From Boesenbergia rotunda (taxonomy: Eukaryota > Streptophyta > Magnoliopsida > Zingiberales > Zingiberaceae), in NCBI GenBank assembly GCA_024364735.1, contig JAGFNQ010004756.1, positions 184,018 through 248,017 on the forward strand: a stretch of DNA of 64,000 nt, read 5' to 3'. The position numbers and the translations under genes were made by a program. Positions 23,461-34,576 of this stretch are shown here, piece by piece (position 1 is the first letter of the stretch; each line of letters opens with the position of its first letter). The notes beneath the pieces are model-generated. The model did not search any database. It was not told the origin of the DNA and worked only from the letters and a program-made list of their open reading frames with translations.

Positions 23461-24014
23461 GATCTCCTGCGCCCCAATCCCACGCGCGCCCACGCGCGAC
23501 AACTTTTTTTTTTTTAGAAAATTAAACAATTCCTCACAAAATAAGAAAAATGATTTTTATTAATTTTTTTTTGTTTTTTTTCTCCTCAGCGGTGCTCGTC
23601 TTCTTCGTTGGCGCGGCATACGGCGGACGGAGGCGCCTACGGCGGATGGTGGCGGCGACGCCAGCGAAGGCGGCGAGGCAGTCGGAGGCGGCGAGGCAGT
23701 CGGAGGCGGCGACGCCAGCCGAAGGCGGCGAGGCAGTCGGAGGCGAGGTTGCCTCGCCTCCGACTGCCTCGCCGTCTTCGCTAGCGTCGCCGCCACCGTC
23801 CGCCGTCGGCGCCGCCACCGTCCGCCGTCGGCGCCTCCGCCCGTCGCCTCCTCCGTCCGCCGTCTGCCGCGCCAACGAAGAAGACGAGCACCGCTGAGGA
23901 GAAAAAAAACAAAAAAATTTTAATAAAAATCATTTTTCTTATTTTGTGAGGAATTGTTTAATTTTAAAAAAAAAAAGGTTGTTGCGTGTGGGATTGGGGC
24001 GCAGGAGATCAATT
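23457..24014. mobile_element. 560-bp foldback element (near-complete hairpin) between (TA)n tracts
   Basis: The outer ends are inverted copies of AATTGATCTCCTGCGCCCCA. The complementarity continues inward through a T-rich stretch, the block CTCAGCGGTGCTCGTCTTCT and a GC-rich repeat core. The centre is about 23749-23751, with arms of about 292 and 263 bp. The arms differ mainly by an extra GGCGAGGCAGTCGG unit on the left. No transposase is encoded; ORFs on both strands are by-products of the GC-rich core. (TA)n tracts bound both sides, as in the MITE type described from rice that sits in TA repeats. RNA from it could fold into a long stem. Confidence 0.85.
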
Positions 24015-24017
24015 CTT

Positions 24018-24066
24018 TATATATATATATATATAATATATTATTTATATATATATATATATATAT
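24018..24066. repeat. (TA)n-rich microsatellite
   Basis: An interrupted TA tract between the foldback element and the next pair of inverted segments. Confidence 0.95.
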
Positions 24067-24180
24067 AAAGTAATACTCTGTTGCGGACCGCTTCGTGCGG
24101 ACCGCGTATGCGACCGAGGCGCCAGACCGATCAGGCCCTTGTTTGATCGGTCTGGCAGTGTGGTCCGCACGGAGAGTCCG

Positions 24181-24224
<44 letters not shown>

Positions 24225-24337
24225 GATTTTACCCTCCTGTGGACGTGATGTGCGGACTCCCCGTGCGGACCAGACAGACAAACCGATTAGGCCCTTGCCT
24301 GATCGGTCTGACGCCTCGATCGCGCACGCGATCCTCA
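24067..24337. mobile_element. Two inverted copies of a short element around a (TA)n tract
   Basis: Segment 24067-24181 and the reverse complement of 24222-24337 share CGAGGCG(C/T)CAGACCGATC followed by AGGC, and then TGGTCCGCACGG(A/G)GAGTCCGC. They flank a (TA)n tract (24182-24222), and further TA runs (24338-24396) bound the right side. Each segment has an internal small palindrome (CAGACCGATCAGG...TGATCGGTCTGG in the left copy). Non-coding; classification unknown. Confidence 0.65.
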
Positions 24338-24347
24338 TTATATATAT

Positions 24348-24396
<49 letters not shown>
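24338..24396. repeat. (TA)n microsatellite
   Basis: A long TA run with one phase break, the fourth such tract within 1 kb. Confidence 0.95.
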
Positions 24397-24400
<4 letters not shown>

Positions 24401-24933
24401 AATAAGATGGGACCATGTTTCACAATCCACGATGTTGATGCGTTGCTTGTCATTGTCATGACTAATTAAATTGCTAGAAAACTAACCGACCACTAAAAAC
24501 ACAACCTCGTTTTAAAACTAACCGACCCATGAGGATCCGGAATAGTTAGTTCATAAGGGTATTATCTAAGATATCTTGGATTCGAGTCGGTGAGATGTAC
24601 TGGATTAAAATTTTAGGCATTCAGTGTATTAATTCTCGGTCGAACTGTACACTAATTACTCTGGGAGCATGATTTACTTTTTTCGTGATGGTCTTGAGAC
24701 GAATACGACGGGGACGCTAAGGACGAGCGATTTCACCGATATATCTGTCGTTTTAAAAAACGAAAAAAATAAAATTGTATTGCGGCTAAAACGTTCAACT
24801 CTCTCAAGTTTCAAGGTCTTGTCCTCTTCCCACCGGCAATCGTTCTATATCTACTTGAATAATTACCTCGTTGCCCGTTAAGCTGATCTCTCTCTCCTCT
24901 TGCCGTCCACCTCTTCCATCTCCGGCCGTCGTC
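24397..24933 (+). promoter_or_regulatory. 5' flank of the lipase gene
   Basis: Non-coding; no repeat recognised. The last 60 bases are a CT-rich leader (CTCTCTCTCCTCTTGCCGTC) just before the ATG, as in many plant 5' UTRs. Confidence 0.4.
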
Positions 24934-26277
24934 ATGGCTGCTCCCCACCTTCCGCCGACCTCCTTCGCGACCGCACGTAGCGTCAGACCGTGGGCCGTTG
25001 CTCAAGCAACAGCGGCGTCTTCGACGGCCGCCGTCAAGTCGACGAGGATTAACAGAGAGGTCGTGGCGGTTACCACGCCTCCTGCGCCTGCAGCGAGGGC
25101 GGCGTCGTTGTCCGATGCGTGGCGAGAGATCCAGGGGGAGGCCGACTGGGCCGGGATGGTGGAGCCGCTGAGTCCGCTCCTTCGTGACGAGATCGTCCGT
25201 TACGGCGAGCTGGTGGCGGCGTGTTACAGAGGCTTCGACCTCGACCCGGCGTCCGCCCGCCACCTCAACTGCATGTACGGCAAGCGGAGCCTGCTCCGCA
25301 AGGTGGGCCTGCCCGACTCCGGCTACGTCGTCACCCGCTACGTGTACGCCACCCCGGCGGCCACCGGCTGCAGCCGGTGGATCGGGTACGTGGCGGTCGC
25401 CTCGGACCAAGCCGTCCGCCGTCTCGGGCGCCGCGATGTGCTGGTGTGCTTCCGCGGCACGGTCACGCTCGCGGAGTGGCTCGCCAACTTGATGAGCGCG
25501 CTGGAGCCTGCCCGGCTCGACCCGAGCGACCCGCGGCCGGAGGTGCGGGTCGAATCGGGGTTCCTGAGCCTCTACACGTCGGATGAATCCGGCAGCCGAT
25601 TCAACGGGGGTAGCTGCCGGGAGCAACTGCTATCGGAGTTGTCGAGGCTGATGGGGGAGTACAAGGAGGAGGAGGTGAGCGTGACGTTGGCCGGGCACAG
25701 CATGGGGAGCGCCTTGGCGGTGCTGCTGGGATACGACCTGGTGGAACTGGGGTTGACCCGGAGAGCGGGGGAGGTGCCGGTGACGGTCTACTCCTACGGC
25801 GGGCCGCGGGTGGGAAACGCCGACTTCCGGCGGCGGTGCGAGGAGCTGGGACTCAAGGTGCTCCGGGTGGCCAACGCCAACGACCCGGTGACGAAGCTGC
25901 CGGGGATGTTCCTGAACGAGGGCTCAGCGAGTAAGCTGCCGTGGGGCGCCGGCGCCGGCGCATACTACACTCACTTCGGGGTGGAGGTGGCCCTGGACTT
26001 CTTCGACGTGCGGAATTACCCGATGTGCGTGCATGACATAGAGGCGTATTTGGCTCTGCTCAAATGCCCTCATCTGATGATGAAGAACAAGAACAAGGAG
26101 GAGGAGGAGGAGGAGGTCGTGAATAATCATAAGGATGGTGACGGCCATGGAGTGATGGAGGGTTTCATATCAATGGCGAGGAGGCTTTTGGAAGAGCCAA
26201 GGTTGGATTTGATACTGTGGAGATGGCTAGACGCCGCCATGCAAGTAAGTAACATGGTGCAGTCCCTAAAGATATAA
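24934..26277 (+). CDS. Plastid-type phospholipase A1 (class I, DAD1-like lipase family)
   Basis: A single exon of 447 aa. After a Ser/Ala/Thr-rich N terminus of about 60 residues, fitting a chloroplast transit peptide, comes the alpha/beta-hydrolase core. It begins LSDAWREIQGEADWAGMVEP, the entry signature of plant PLA1-I enzymes, and continues with VLVCFRGTVTLAEWLANL. The nucleophile elbow GHSMG places the catalytic Ser at 256. The likely Asp is 317 (ANANDPVTKLPG) and the His 367 (CVHDIEAYL). The family hydrolyses sn-1 acyl groups of phospholipids and galactolipids in plastids, some members feeding jasmonate synthesis. The ATG at 24934 is chosen because upstream in-frame sequence has no ATG. 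Oddities: a run of Glu after residue 385 and a splice-donor-like CAAGTAAGT close to the stop codon. Confidence 0.9.
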   Translation: MAAPHLPPTSFATARSVRPWAVAQATAASSTAAVKSTRINREVVAVTTPPAPAARAASLSDAWREIQGEADWAGMVEPLSPLLRDEIVRYGELVAACYRGFDLDPASARHLNCMYGKRSLLRKVGLPDSGYVVTRYVYATPAATGCSRWIGYVAVASDQAVRRLGRRDVLVCFRGTVTLAEWLANLMSALEPARLDPSDPRPEVRVESGFLSLYTSDESGSRFNGGSCREQLLSELSRLMGEYKEEEVSVTLAGHSMGSALAVLLGYDLVELGLTRRAGEVPVTVYSYGGPRVGNADFRRRCEELGLKVLRVANANDPVTKLPGMFLNEGSASKLPWGAGAGAYYTHFGVEVALDFFDVRNYPMCVHDIEAYLALLKCPHLMMKNKNKEEEEEEVVNNHKDGDGHGVMEGFISMARRLLEEPRLDLILWRWLDAAMQVSNMVQSLKI

Positions 26278-27914
26278 TTAACTGAAGCACAGCTAGAGAA
26301 GGCACCCACTAAACCCTAGAATATTTGATAGGAGGGTGATCGATCAGTAGGTGATCGACTGCAGGTGCATGCTGAGTTGCAATAAATTACATATACGCAT
26401 ATGTAATTTTTGATCGAAAAAAGTATATATATATATATAACTAAATCTGAAAAATAGTATTTATATTGGTCGAAATATTAGTTGTGACTAGTTGTTTAAC
26501 ACTTTTTATTAAACATCTTGGATGTCTTTCATTTGAATTGGGTAGTACTAAGGCTATGTTTGATGAGGCCTTCTAATATATAATCAATATTATATTACAA
26601 GATTGATGATTGTGTTTGGTACAATTTGAAAGTTGTAATATAATGTAATTTGAATTACAAAAAATAATTAAAATTTTATAATCTGAATTACAAAGCCAAC
26701 AACATATAATCTGAATTATAATTCACTAATTACTATTAAACATCTTTGGTCAAAAGGGTTTGATGACCCTAAAGACTTCAAATTCATATCAAATGAGATT
26801 AATTATTATATTTTTGTAGTTTCCCTAAATGTTCATATTCATTTTTCATATCTTAAGCTTTAGTCATAAAGTATGTTTGATAATCAACTCATCCAAAGTC
26901 TACTAATTAAGCATGACATAATAATCAAACTCGAAGTCCATGTTTTCATACTCATATTCTTCCCTAGCTCTTACATTATCAACGTATTCAATCTTATAGT
27001 TTTGAATAATTATTTTAAGAGCTAAATCTTTTGAATATCACATATAAACCATGGGTTATCTTTCATTTTCAAAATCATGTACTAACTATACTTAACTATT
27101 GCAATTTAATTAAACTCAACAATATATCTTAAGTGTGAGCATGTCTCCATCTTTCTTTCTCTTCTACCAACCCGATACAAGTCGACACATAAACTCCTTG
27201 CTCACACATCATCGTTAATATCGATCAATTTATGAACATTTTGACATCATTTTTCCGTTGAGCTAGAAAATACAAAGGCACATTTACTTTAATTTTATAA
27301 ATATACACAAATATTATCCTACTTATCTTATGGTGTTCACCTTGTGAGAACCAAGTATATATATTTGCTTCCTTTATTTTTTTTAGAACTTAGGGTTTAG
27401 AATTTAAGATTTAGTTTTACTATTTAAGCTAAAGATTTTTTTTAAAAAAATACACTTGGAACTCACAATATGAGCACAAGTAGGGTAACAACTATATATA
27501 GATATACAAACAATTAGTTTAAACAAAAGTATAGCAAATATGATATATGTTCCTACATAGACGTAATTATGATGGTTACGTTTAATACTTCTAAATTACA
27601 TTGATAATGATATGATATATAATTAATTTCTTGTCAAATTGTATGTTTATAATTAACTAACAATAATAAATGCTTCTTAAATTGTGAATGGTGCGTGGGA
27701 TGAAAGTGAAAGATCTATATTTTAATTTAAATATGTATCTGGATTGCATATTATATATTTCATTGAATATTGATCAATAAACTCATGATAAATTAAAATA
27801 GAAAAAAATTATTTTATCAATCTGTTTAAAACTGGAAGGTTTCAGCTTGATTTTAATTTAAAATTTTCCTAACCAAAATATGTAAATTCAGATCTGTTTT
27901 TAAAAAATTATTAA

Positions 27915-28060
27915 TTTAATATGAAAAAAATAAGAAAAAAAATATAATTCAATATGAAAATAAATAGAAAAGGATATAATTTAATATGAAATAAATAGGA
28001 AAAGATATAATTTAATATGAAAATAAATAGGAAAGGATATAATTAAATTTAAATATTTTT
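27915..28060. repeat. AT-rich tandem repeat, unit about 33 bp
   Basis: Four imperfect units of TAATTTAATATGAAAATAAA followed by TAGGAAAAGGATA. Confidence 0.8.
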
Positions 28061-28309
28061 AATAATAATTTAAAAATTAAAAAAAATTATGAAAGAAAAA
28101 TTTTAACTGATTAAATTTTAACCATTTAACACCCTCCGATTCAGATACGTTTTTGAGCTGCTCGACACGCAATAAAATTCAATCGACGAGCTTGCTCATG
28201 CATGCATCACGTTGCCGACCTTGAGAATCATGTCTCCTGACGCAAAGCCATGGACAAGTAAATGCTGTTGTACTGACGCCGCTGATGCATTAAATTAAGT
28301 GTGTTTCTT

Positions 28310-28440
28310 TGCAGGTGTCCGAACTTCGAGGCACACGCCTGGGCATGCTGAGATATTTGGGGTAACTAGTCATGTGTCGGAACTTCGAGTCACACGCCTA
28401 CGCATGCTTAGGTAGGTATTCGGAGTAACTCATATTGATG
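28310..28440. repeat. Two-unit direct repeat
   Basis: Two diverged copies of about 65 bp share GTGTC(C/G)GAACTTCGAG, CACACGCCT and GCATGCT. Confidence 0.7.
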
Positions 28441-28765
28441 TGGCGGGGATAATAATATTCACATGACCGGGTTTAATCCGAGTCAACTCAAGTCACATCC
28501 CGATCGAATCCAATCAACCAGAGCTCAAGCACGACATGTATGACAATTATAATAGAATAATGATATGTTACAGAAAAAAATTTAAAGAAAATTTCAAAAA
28601 ATGACGTGACAGTCAACATATACACGTTCGGTTATCGTCCCGAATTAAATTATATCCGAGAGGTACGATGAACCCATCGAAGATCACTGTAATTACGATA
28701 TCATATCATTCATTTACATTTTTCTTAATTTTTTTTAAACATATCAATTTTAATTATAATAACGA

Positions 28766-29740
28766 CTTTTTACCAAAGGACACACCTGAAAATTCGTATT
28801 TACCAAAAGGCGTATCATGATTTTATTTTTACCAAACGATGCATCCATTTGAGTCAACTTCTCTTATTCCCCTCCCGCCAAGAAATGACTTTCTTAGTTA
28901 CAATTTCGAGACATCCGAACCACTTTATCAGTTGTCTCTATTTAAAATAATATTTTATGGTTCGGTTGCCCCAGGGAGTCGAATTTTTCTCCTTTCTCTC
29001 TCAGCGTGCAATAGTTGCTTCTTCGAACCCTTTTGCTGGAATCCGCCTAGTTGCTTCTTCAGACACCAGTATAGAAGCAAAGAAATCCATGGATTCTTCT
29101 ATAATTGATGGCTCTACACCACAAGAAGAAGAACAAGGTGAATCTAATGAGAACAGTGTCATTGTAAATGTTGGTAAGGAAACTGAAATTGCCTTTAATT
29201 CTGACAATATCGAGGGCATAGAGAAGAATGGTGAGAAACCAGATAAATTTTCTGAACCGGTATCAGATACTGCAGACAATAAGGAGAAGAATATTGTTGT
29301 TGCAGAGGAAGTTCGAGCTGAGGAAATAAGTAAAGTTGAAAAAAATGGCAGGAGAGAACTGACAATGAATATGTAAAAGAAAGAGTCGAAGATAAGCAAG
29401 AAGAAAATGGAAAGGAAGTTGAAGAAACAGAGGGGATGGTGGATGAAAAGTTGAAAATGCAGTTGAAGAAAGTGATAAAGAAGCTGGGACAAATAATCTG
29501 AAAGAGCCAGCAGCACCTGCTGCACCTCTGAGTTCATTCCAACAATTATCAATGGTGAGCCTGAAATGAAGTTATTTCAGGCCCAACGTGGGCCTGAAAT
29601 GAAGTTATTTCAGGCCTAATGTGAGCCTGAAATCACGGTGAAATCACGTTGAATCCTTGATTTCAGGCCCACGGTAGAAAATGCAGCAACATGTTCTGGC
29701 TTTCTCCTTTCATTTCTTTCTTAGTTGGTAACAATTGTGA
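28766..29740 (+). mobile_element. Repeat family R, left copy
   Basis: It starts with three spaced TTTACCAAA(A/G)G blocks, then CCTCCCGCCAAGAAATGACT and CCGAACCACTTTATCAGTTG, and ends with repeated GGCCTGAAAT(G/C)A palindromes and ATGTTCTGGCTTTCTCCTTT. The reverse complement of 46783-47160 has the same blocks in the same order but lacks the ORF-bearing stretch 28990-29540. The family is not identified. The two copies lie in opposite orientation 17 kb apart. Confidence 0.65.
28957..29376 (+). pseudogene. Acidic Glu/Lys/Asn-rich ORF inside repeat R
   Basis: A 139-codon frame with a Ser-rich start and many Glu, Asp, Asn and Lys residues (GESNENSVIVNVGKETEIAF), continuing in other frames to about 29560. 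I do not recognise it. The composition and interrupted frame fit a piece of a host gene or an old transposon ORF. It is absent from the sister copy at 46.8 kb. Confidence 0.35.
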
Positions 29741-30012
29741 TGGGGGTGGGTGGCCCGGGATGGACACGGAAATGAAGAAGTTAAGAACACGACTTGATCC
29801 TCTCAGGTCCCGGGAGCCCCTCAAGGATACATTCGGGAGGCCTATCTCGGGAGGCATAACGTCCCGAGGCTCTCGAGCTCACCTCAAGGGTTGGGGCCCT
29901 CACCATAGTCGACCGTAGATGCCGACTATAAGAGTCCACGCACCCTCCCCCTGTATAGTGGGCCCCAGGAGGGAAAGAATGGCAGGGGCGCTGACGGTTT
30001 CGAGGATATCCT
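29741..30012. other. Older repeat sequence interrupted by element D (left part)
   Basis: GC-richer DNA with CCCGGGATGG and TCCCGGGAGCCCC blocks and no gene. It seems to continue at 39879-40005, where a TATAAAAAG box is seen. Together they may be an LTR remnant. Confidence 0.35.
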
Positions 30013-30443
30013 TGTTGGACCTTGGATGGCTAGAGAGGGGGGGTGAATATAGCCAGACACTTGAAACTTAGCTCTTTTAATTTTTCTCTGCACTTAAGTT
30101 AGCAGCAGCGGAAACAAAACATATGCAGAGAAACAAACTTAACAGAAATGCAGGAACAGAGAATACAAACCAAGGATCGCTAACAAGGATCGTTTACAAG
30201 GTTCGGGGATAACTTGCCCTACTCCTTGGCATGCCCGTAAGGTGGGCGATCCCTTGATCGTCGGCAGATCAAGCCCCGGTGAACCCGGATAAGATAGAGT
30301 CTCCCCACAGATCTCACGGATGATGGAACTTGAGTACAGGAGAGCACACAAGAAGGAACACTCACAAAGATCTCACAGGAATGCAACAAGATCGCTCAAG
30401 CACAAAGCAACAGAGAGCACAACACCACAGCAAAAACTTCACT

Positions 30444-33171
30444 CGCTTTATATGGGCCTCAGGCCTCAAATCTAATCAGACAACATATATATCGGACAAT
30501 ATACTGTTAAAACCAAAATACGAACTTACCTGAGCTGCCAGGGGGCAGAAATGCCGCAAAACCACACACTAGTCCAACATAGGACTCAAAAGTACAATCC
30601 CATAAAATAAGACAAGTACTACAAGTCCACGAAAAATCCAATGCAACGGAATAAAACATAACATGGTCTAGAAACAGAAATATGCATAAACCAATTCAGT
30701 AGCAAGCACGGGACTGGCGACTCGGACCCTCCTGGCAGATATCAACCTGAAATCAAAAAGTAATGGCAACGGTGTGAGTCCATAAGCTCAGCGGATACCC
30801 AGCAGATATGCATAGTACGTTACAATAACAATAAGGGTCTACGCTAATACAGTCTCATATAACCAAACGGAAAGGTATACTGAAGATACTAAATACAGGT
30901 ACATACCCGAATCCATCTATCCTGCAGAAAGGGGGTGAAATCAATCCCTATAGAACAAGAATAACATATATCCAAAGTAACAAATCTCCAATATATGCAT
31001 GTCAATCAAGTGCAGAAATCAAATGCAGCAAACAATGCACAATGCAAAATATGTACATGGTGCAATGATATGTGTCACCCCTGACACCAATCAGATCATC
31101 GTCCACCTGTCATAAATGGACGTCCGAAAGGGTAGAGCTATGACAACTGTACGCACCCTGCTATCACTGCTCCTGAGTGATCGAGTGGACAGGATGCTGG
31201 CGGAGGTCCCTCTCCTACCCCAAACAATGGGGAGTCTAGCTCTCATCTTCTCGTGTCTCAGGACGAGAAGGGATCCCTGGCGCTACCACGCCCGAAACCA
31301 CCCTCCAATATCGTGGCCGAACGGAGCAATACAGGGCAAATGCACACACCCTATGGTAGCCACTACCCCTGAGTGGATGTGTGTGCATATCCTCATGTAA
31401 CTGACGATGGGCTCAGACTACATAGGAGCCGATGATCGTCAGCATGCAATAATGCAAAGATGGTGTATGATCCAAATACATATAACACCCACCAAGTTCT
31501 CAACTAACACCTCAGTGTGCTAGGTATAAGTCTGAATCCTATATCATGGGATACAAGTAACCTACTAGGTATAATGACAAGGTACCTAGTGATCCATAAA
31601 TGTCAAATGAAAGAAAAAGGGCATATCACTACCTCTATGCACATATATATACACAAGACATCAAATGAGACTGTATGAATCTAAACGGGAGATAACCTCA
31701 AGGATAAACATCATGTATCAAATACAGGTATACTAAGGCAGATATAGCATACAATCTTACTGTTATATATAACAAACTACGCATAGCAATATGACAATAT
31801 CTAAAAGATAAGTCAAAGGGTACCCGCCTCCAAAAGAGAAGAATCCAAATGCGAAGAGAACCACCAGCCAATATCAGCAATAAAAATCCAAATCAAGTCC
31901 CTGTATCAAGGACAAATTTAATTAGCTATTACAAAAATAGTAACTAGCTAATTAATCCCTAACTCGTCCTAGGGTTAACCTAATCCGCCCCTTTCCATTT
32001 AATTACCTTTACTTAAATAGAAGGTTCGTAATTACCTCGATTAGATTCCAATTAGATTTTTGGAACCTGGATTATCAAGTTTAGGTTATTAGGGTTAATC
32101 TCCAATTAAACCTAAGGAACCAACATGAGTACTAATTCCACCATAACCACGTAGATCTTACGGCGGTGGCACACACAAAATCCAACAAAACATAACTGGT
32201 TAACCCTTCTCCTCTAATCCGAATTGGCTACATGACATCCCACGACAGTAAAACATCCATACAAAGTTAATCCACAACTGCCACTACATGATAGAAAGCG
32301 CACACAACAGGGGAAAATAACCACTATAGCCTCCTCCCATTCCAGGATCACGGTAGCATAAGAAGAACCCACAGAAACTTCATCAAATTTGGATTCAACA
32401 CTAAACAACCATATAAATTCCTTACCTCTCTACTGAGCTTGAATCCGACGAGTCCACAAGCCCATGCAAACTTCCTCTTCCCCAGATGTTCCTCCTAAAT
32501 CTCCAGGTCATGCAACCCAAACGCAGACTCCTGGATCGGCCAAATCAAATGAGTTGCGGCTAACCAATCTTGACAGAACTGAAACTTTAAGTTTTCCCCC
32601 AACTCACACTGACCTGCAGTAAAGTCTCGACGGCGAGCCGATCTGAAGAACAGGAAGAAGGAAGCTAAGCGTCCATTTGCGAGAAGGCGAGAAACGATCG
32701 GCTCATGGAGGAAGGAAACGAGGAGATTAACTTGGGGGTTTGGCTGTGGCCGACCGGAGAAGGGAAGTGAGGCGGGGTGACTGCGGCTAGGGCACTCGAG
32801 GGAGGAAAAGAGGAAGGGGCGGCGCCGCAGCTCGGGTACGCGAGGAGTGGCTTCGGCGACGGATAGGCCAGGCGTCAGGTGGAGTCTGATCTGTGGCTGC
32901 GCCCGAGCGGAGAGAAGAGAGGAAGTAGGCGCGTGAAACTTAGGGCACGGGAGTAATTATAGGAATATCTATATATATTAGGAAATAACTTTTCCTCCAT
33001 TAATTCCTACCAAACTTATTAGGTGCCCAATTAATCCCGCACCCCTTTCCAAAAATCTCAGAAAATTATTCTAAATTTTCATGTGATTGATTCAAATTTT
33101 AAATTCCTATTTATGATCAATATATATAAATATATTTATTATTATTCTTTATTAATTACGCATATTTTACA
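30444..33171 (-). mobile_element. Insertion in the D LTR, probable Ty3/gypsy LTR sequence
   Basis: This is absent from the other D LTR. On the minus strand it has a TATATATAGATA-type box (about 32970) followed by a CT-rich GC-rich leader (32950 down to 32600), then AT-rich sequence with a GAGCTTATGGACTCACACCG block. That last block resembles the 3' part of LTRs of chromovirus-type gypsy elements. No coding region is seen and the ends are not clean TG...CA, so this is a fragment or recombined LTR. Confidence 0.45.
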
Positions 33172-33727
33172 GCTTCCTGACCGATCAGGCTCCATCCTGA
33201 TCGGTCACCACAGTGAGAAAACTTTAATCGTGGACATCAGATCCTAGGTCTTGGATCGGTCACCGGACCGTTCAGGAGCTGATCAGCGGGGGAACTCAAC
33301 TCACTGTGTGCTCCCTCATGGACTCCCTGATCGGTCACCAGACCGATCAGTTATCGCTGGATCAGTCACCAGACCGATCCACGCAGGAGCACCATGCCAA
33401 CTTCCCTGATCGGTCACCAGACCAATATATATAAATATATTTATTATTATTCTTTATTAATTACGCATATTTTATAGCTTCCTGACCGATCAGGCTCCAT
33501 CCTGATCGGTCACCACAGTGAGAAAACTTTAATCGTGGACATCAGATCCTAGGTCTTGGATCGGTCACCGGACCGTTCAGGAGCTGATCAGCGGGGGAAC
33601 TCAACTCACTGTGTGCTCTCTCATGGACTCCCTGATCGGTCATCAGACCGATCAGTTATCGCTGGATCAGTCACCAGACCGATCCACGCAGGAGCACCAT
33701 GCCAACTTCCCTGATCGGTCACCAGAC
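33118..33727. repeat. 305-bp tandem duplication across the insertion/LTR junction
   Basis: Unit 33118-33422 is repeated at 33423-33727 with few changes (for example TTTTACAGC versus TTTTATAGC). Each unit starts in the inserted AT-rich DNA and ends in the D palindrome array, so the duplication happened after the insertion. Confidence 0.9.
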
Positions 33728-33829
33728 CGATCCAGGCAAGCCCAAATGCACTCTAAGTCACGAGAACAAGCCTCCAGCCCTTCTCTGACTCGTGTCATGC
33801 CCAACTTCACTCACTGGGACTTCAACCTA

Positions 33830-34460
33830 GCCCTCCAAGCTAGGACCTGGCTTCACTCACCATGGTTTCGGTCACCCGGCTTCACTCACCGGGATTTCAA
33901 CCTAGCTTCACTCACTAGGATTTCAATCACCTGGATTCACTCACCAGGACCCAGCTTCACTCACCGGGATTTCAACCTAGCTTCACTCACTAGGATTTCA
34001 ATCACCTGGCTTCACTCACCAGGACCCGGCTTCACTCACCGAGATTTCCATCACCTGGCTTCACTCACCAGGACCCGACTTCACTCACCGGGATTTCCAT
34101 TACCTGGCTTCACTCACCAGGACCCAGCTTCACTCACCGGGATTTCCATTACCTGGCTTCACTCACCAGGACCCGGCTTCACTCACCGGGATTTCCATCA
34201 CCTGGCTTCACTCACCAGACCCGGCTTCACTCACCGGGATTTTCATCACCCGGCTTCACTCACCGGGATTTCATCCAACCTAGCCCTCCAGGCTAGGACC
34301 TGACCCTCCAAGCCAGGACTTTTTCACCTAACCCTCCAAGTTGGGACTTTTCACCTAACCCTCCAAGCTAGGACTTTTCACCTAGCCCTCCAAGCTAGGA
34401 CTTTTCACCCAACCCTTCCGAATTAGGACTTTTCAACACCTAGCCCTCCAAGCTAGGATT
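33830..34460. repeat. Minisatellites in the D 3' LTR (49-bp and about 27-bp units)
   Basis: From 33830 to 34275 a 49-bp unit built of CTTCACTCACCAGGACCCGG and CTTCACTCACCGGGATTTCC repeats. From 34275 to 34460 a unit of CCTAGCCCTCCAAGCTAGGA plus CTTTTCA repeats six to seven times. The long ORF here (33611-34303) is a by-product of the array. Confidence 0.9.
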
Positions 34461-34576
34461 TTCCAATCACTCCGTGCCTAATCCCCGATTAGGACTTAAT
34501 CATAATCTTAATCATCAACCTAAACTAAAATCGATATCAACACCAAAACAACAATCAGAGTCAGACTGCATCAACA

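Larger units (their letters stand above)
26278..28765. other. Long AT-rich intergenic region
   Basis: No gene or RNA gene is seen. A stretch at about 26555-26760, starting AAGGCTATGTTTGATGAGG and rich in TAATCTGAATTACAA-type repeats, has the look of a MITE, but no matching opposite end was found. Other local repeats are listed separately. Confidence 0.55.
30013..34576 (-). repeat. Element D 3' LTR with insertion
   Basis: The two edges match the 5' LTR closely, including the first 430 bp (30013-30443) and the last 1.4 kb. In between, about 580 bp of LTR sequence (38291-38867 in the other copy) is replaced by 2.7 kb of foreign DNA. Confidence 0.9.

Noticed and set aside
24045..24469. ORFs of YIYIYI repeats on both strands
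   Set aside because: They are translations of (TA)n microsatellites.
24871..24933. N-terminal extension of the lipase starting at a TTG
   Set aside because: Plant initiation uses ATG; the first in-frame ATG is 24934 and the preceding bases look like a CT-rich leader.
25184..25626. Alternative-frame ORFs in the lipase gene
   Set aside because: Shadows of the main frame, which has the catalytic triad.
26555..26760. MITE-like stretch starting AAGGCTATGTTTGATGAGG
   Set aside because: No inverse terminus or target duplication could be found, so it is only mentioned in the intergenic entry.
33611..34303. 230-codon ORF rich in HSPG and SLTR repeats
   Set aside because: It is a read-through of the 49-bp LTR minisatellite; the frame rotates with each unit and the sister LTR has a different ORF.
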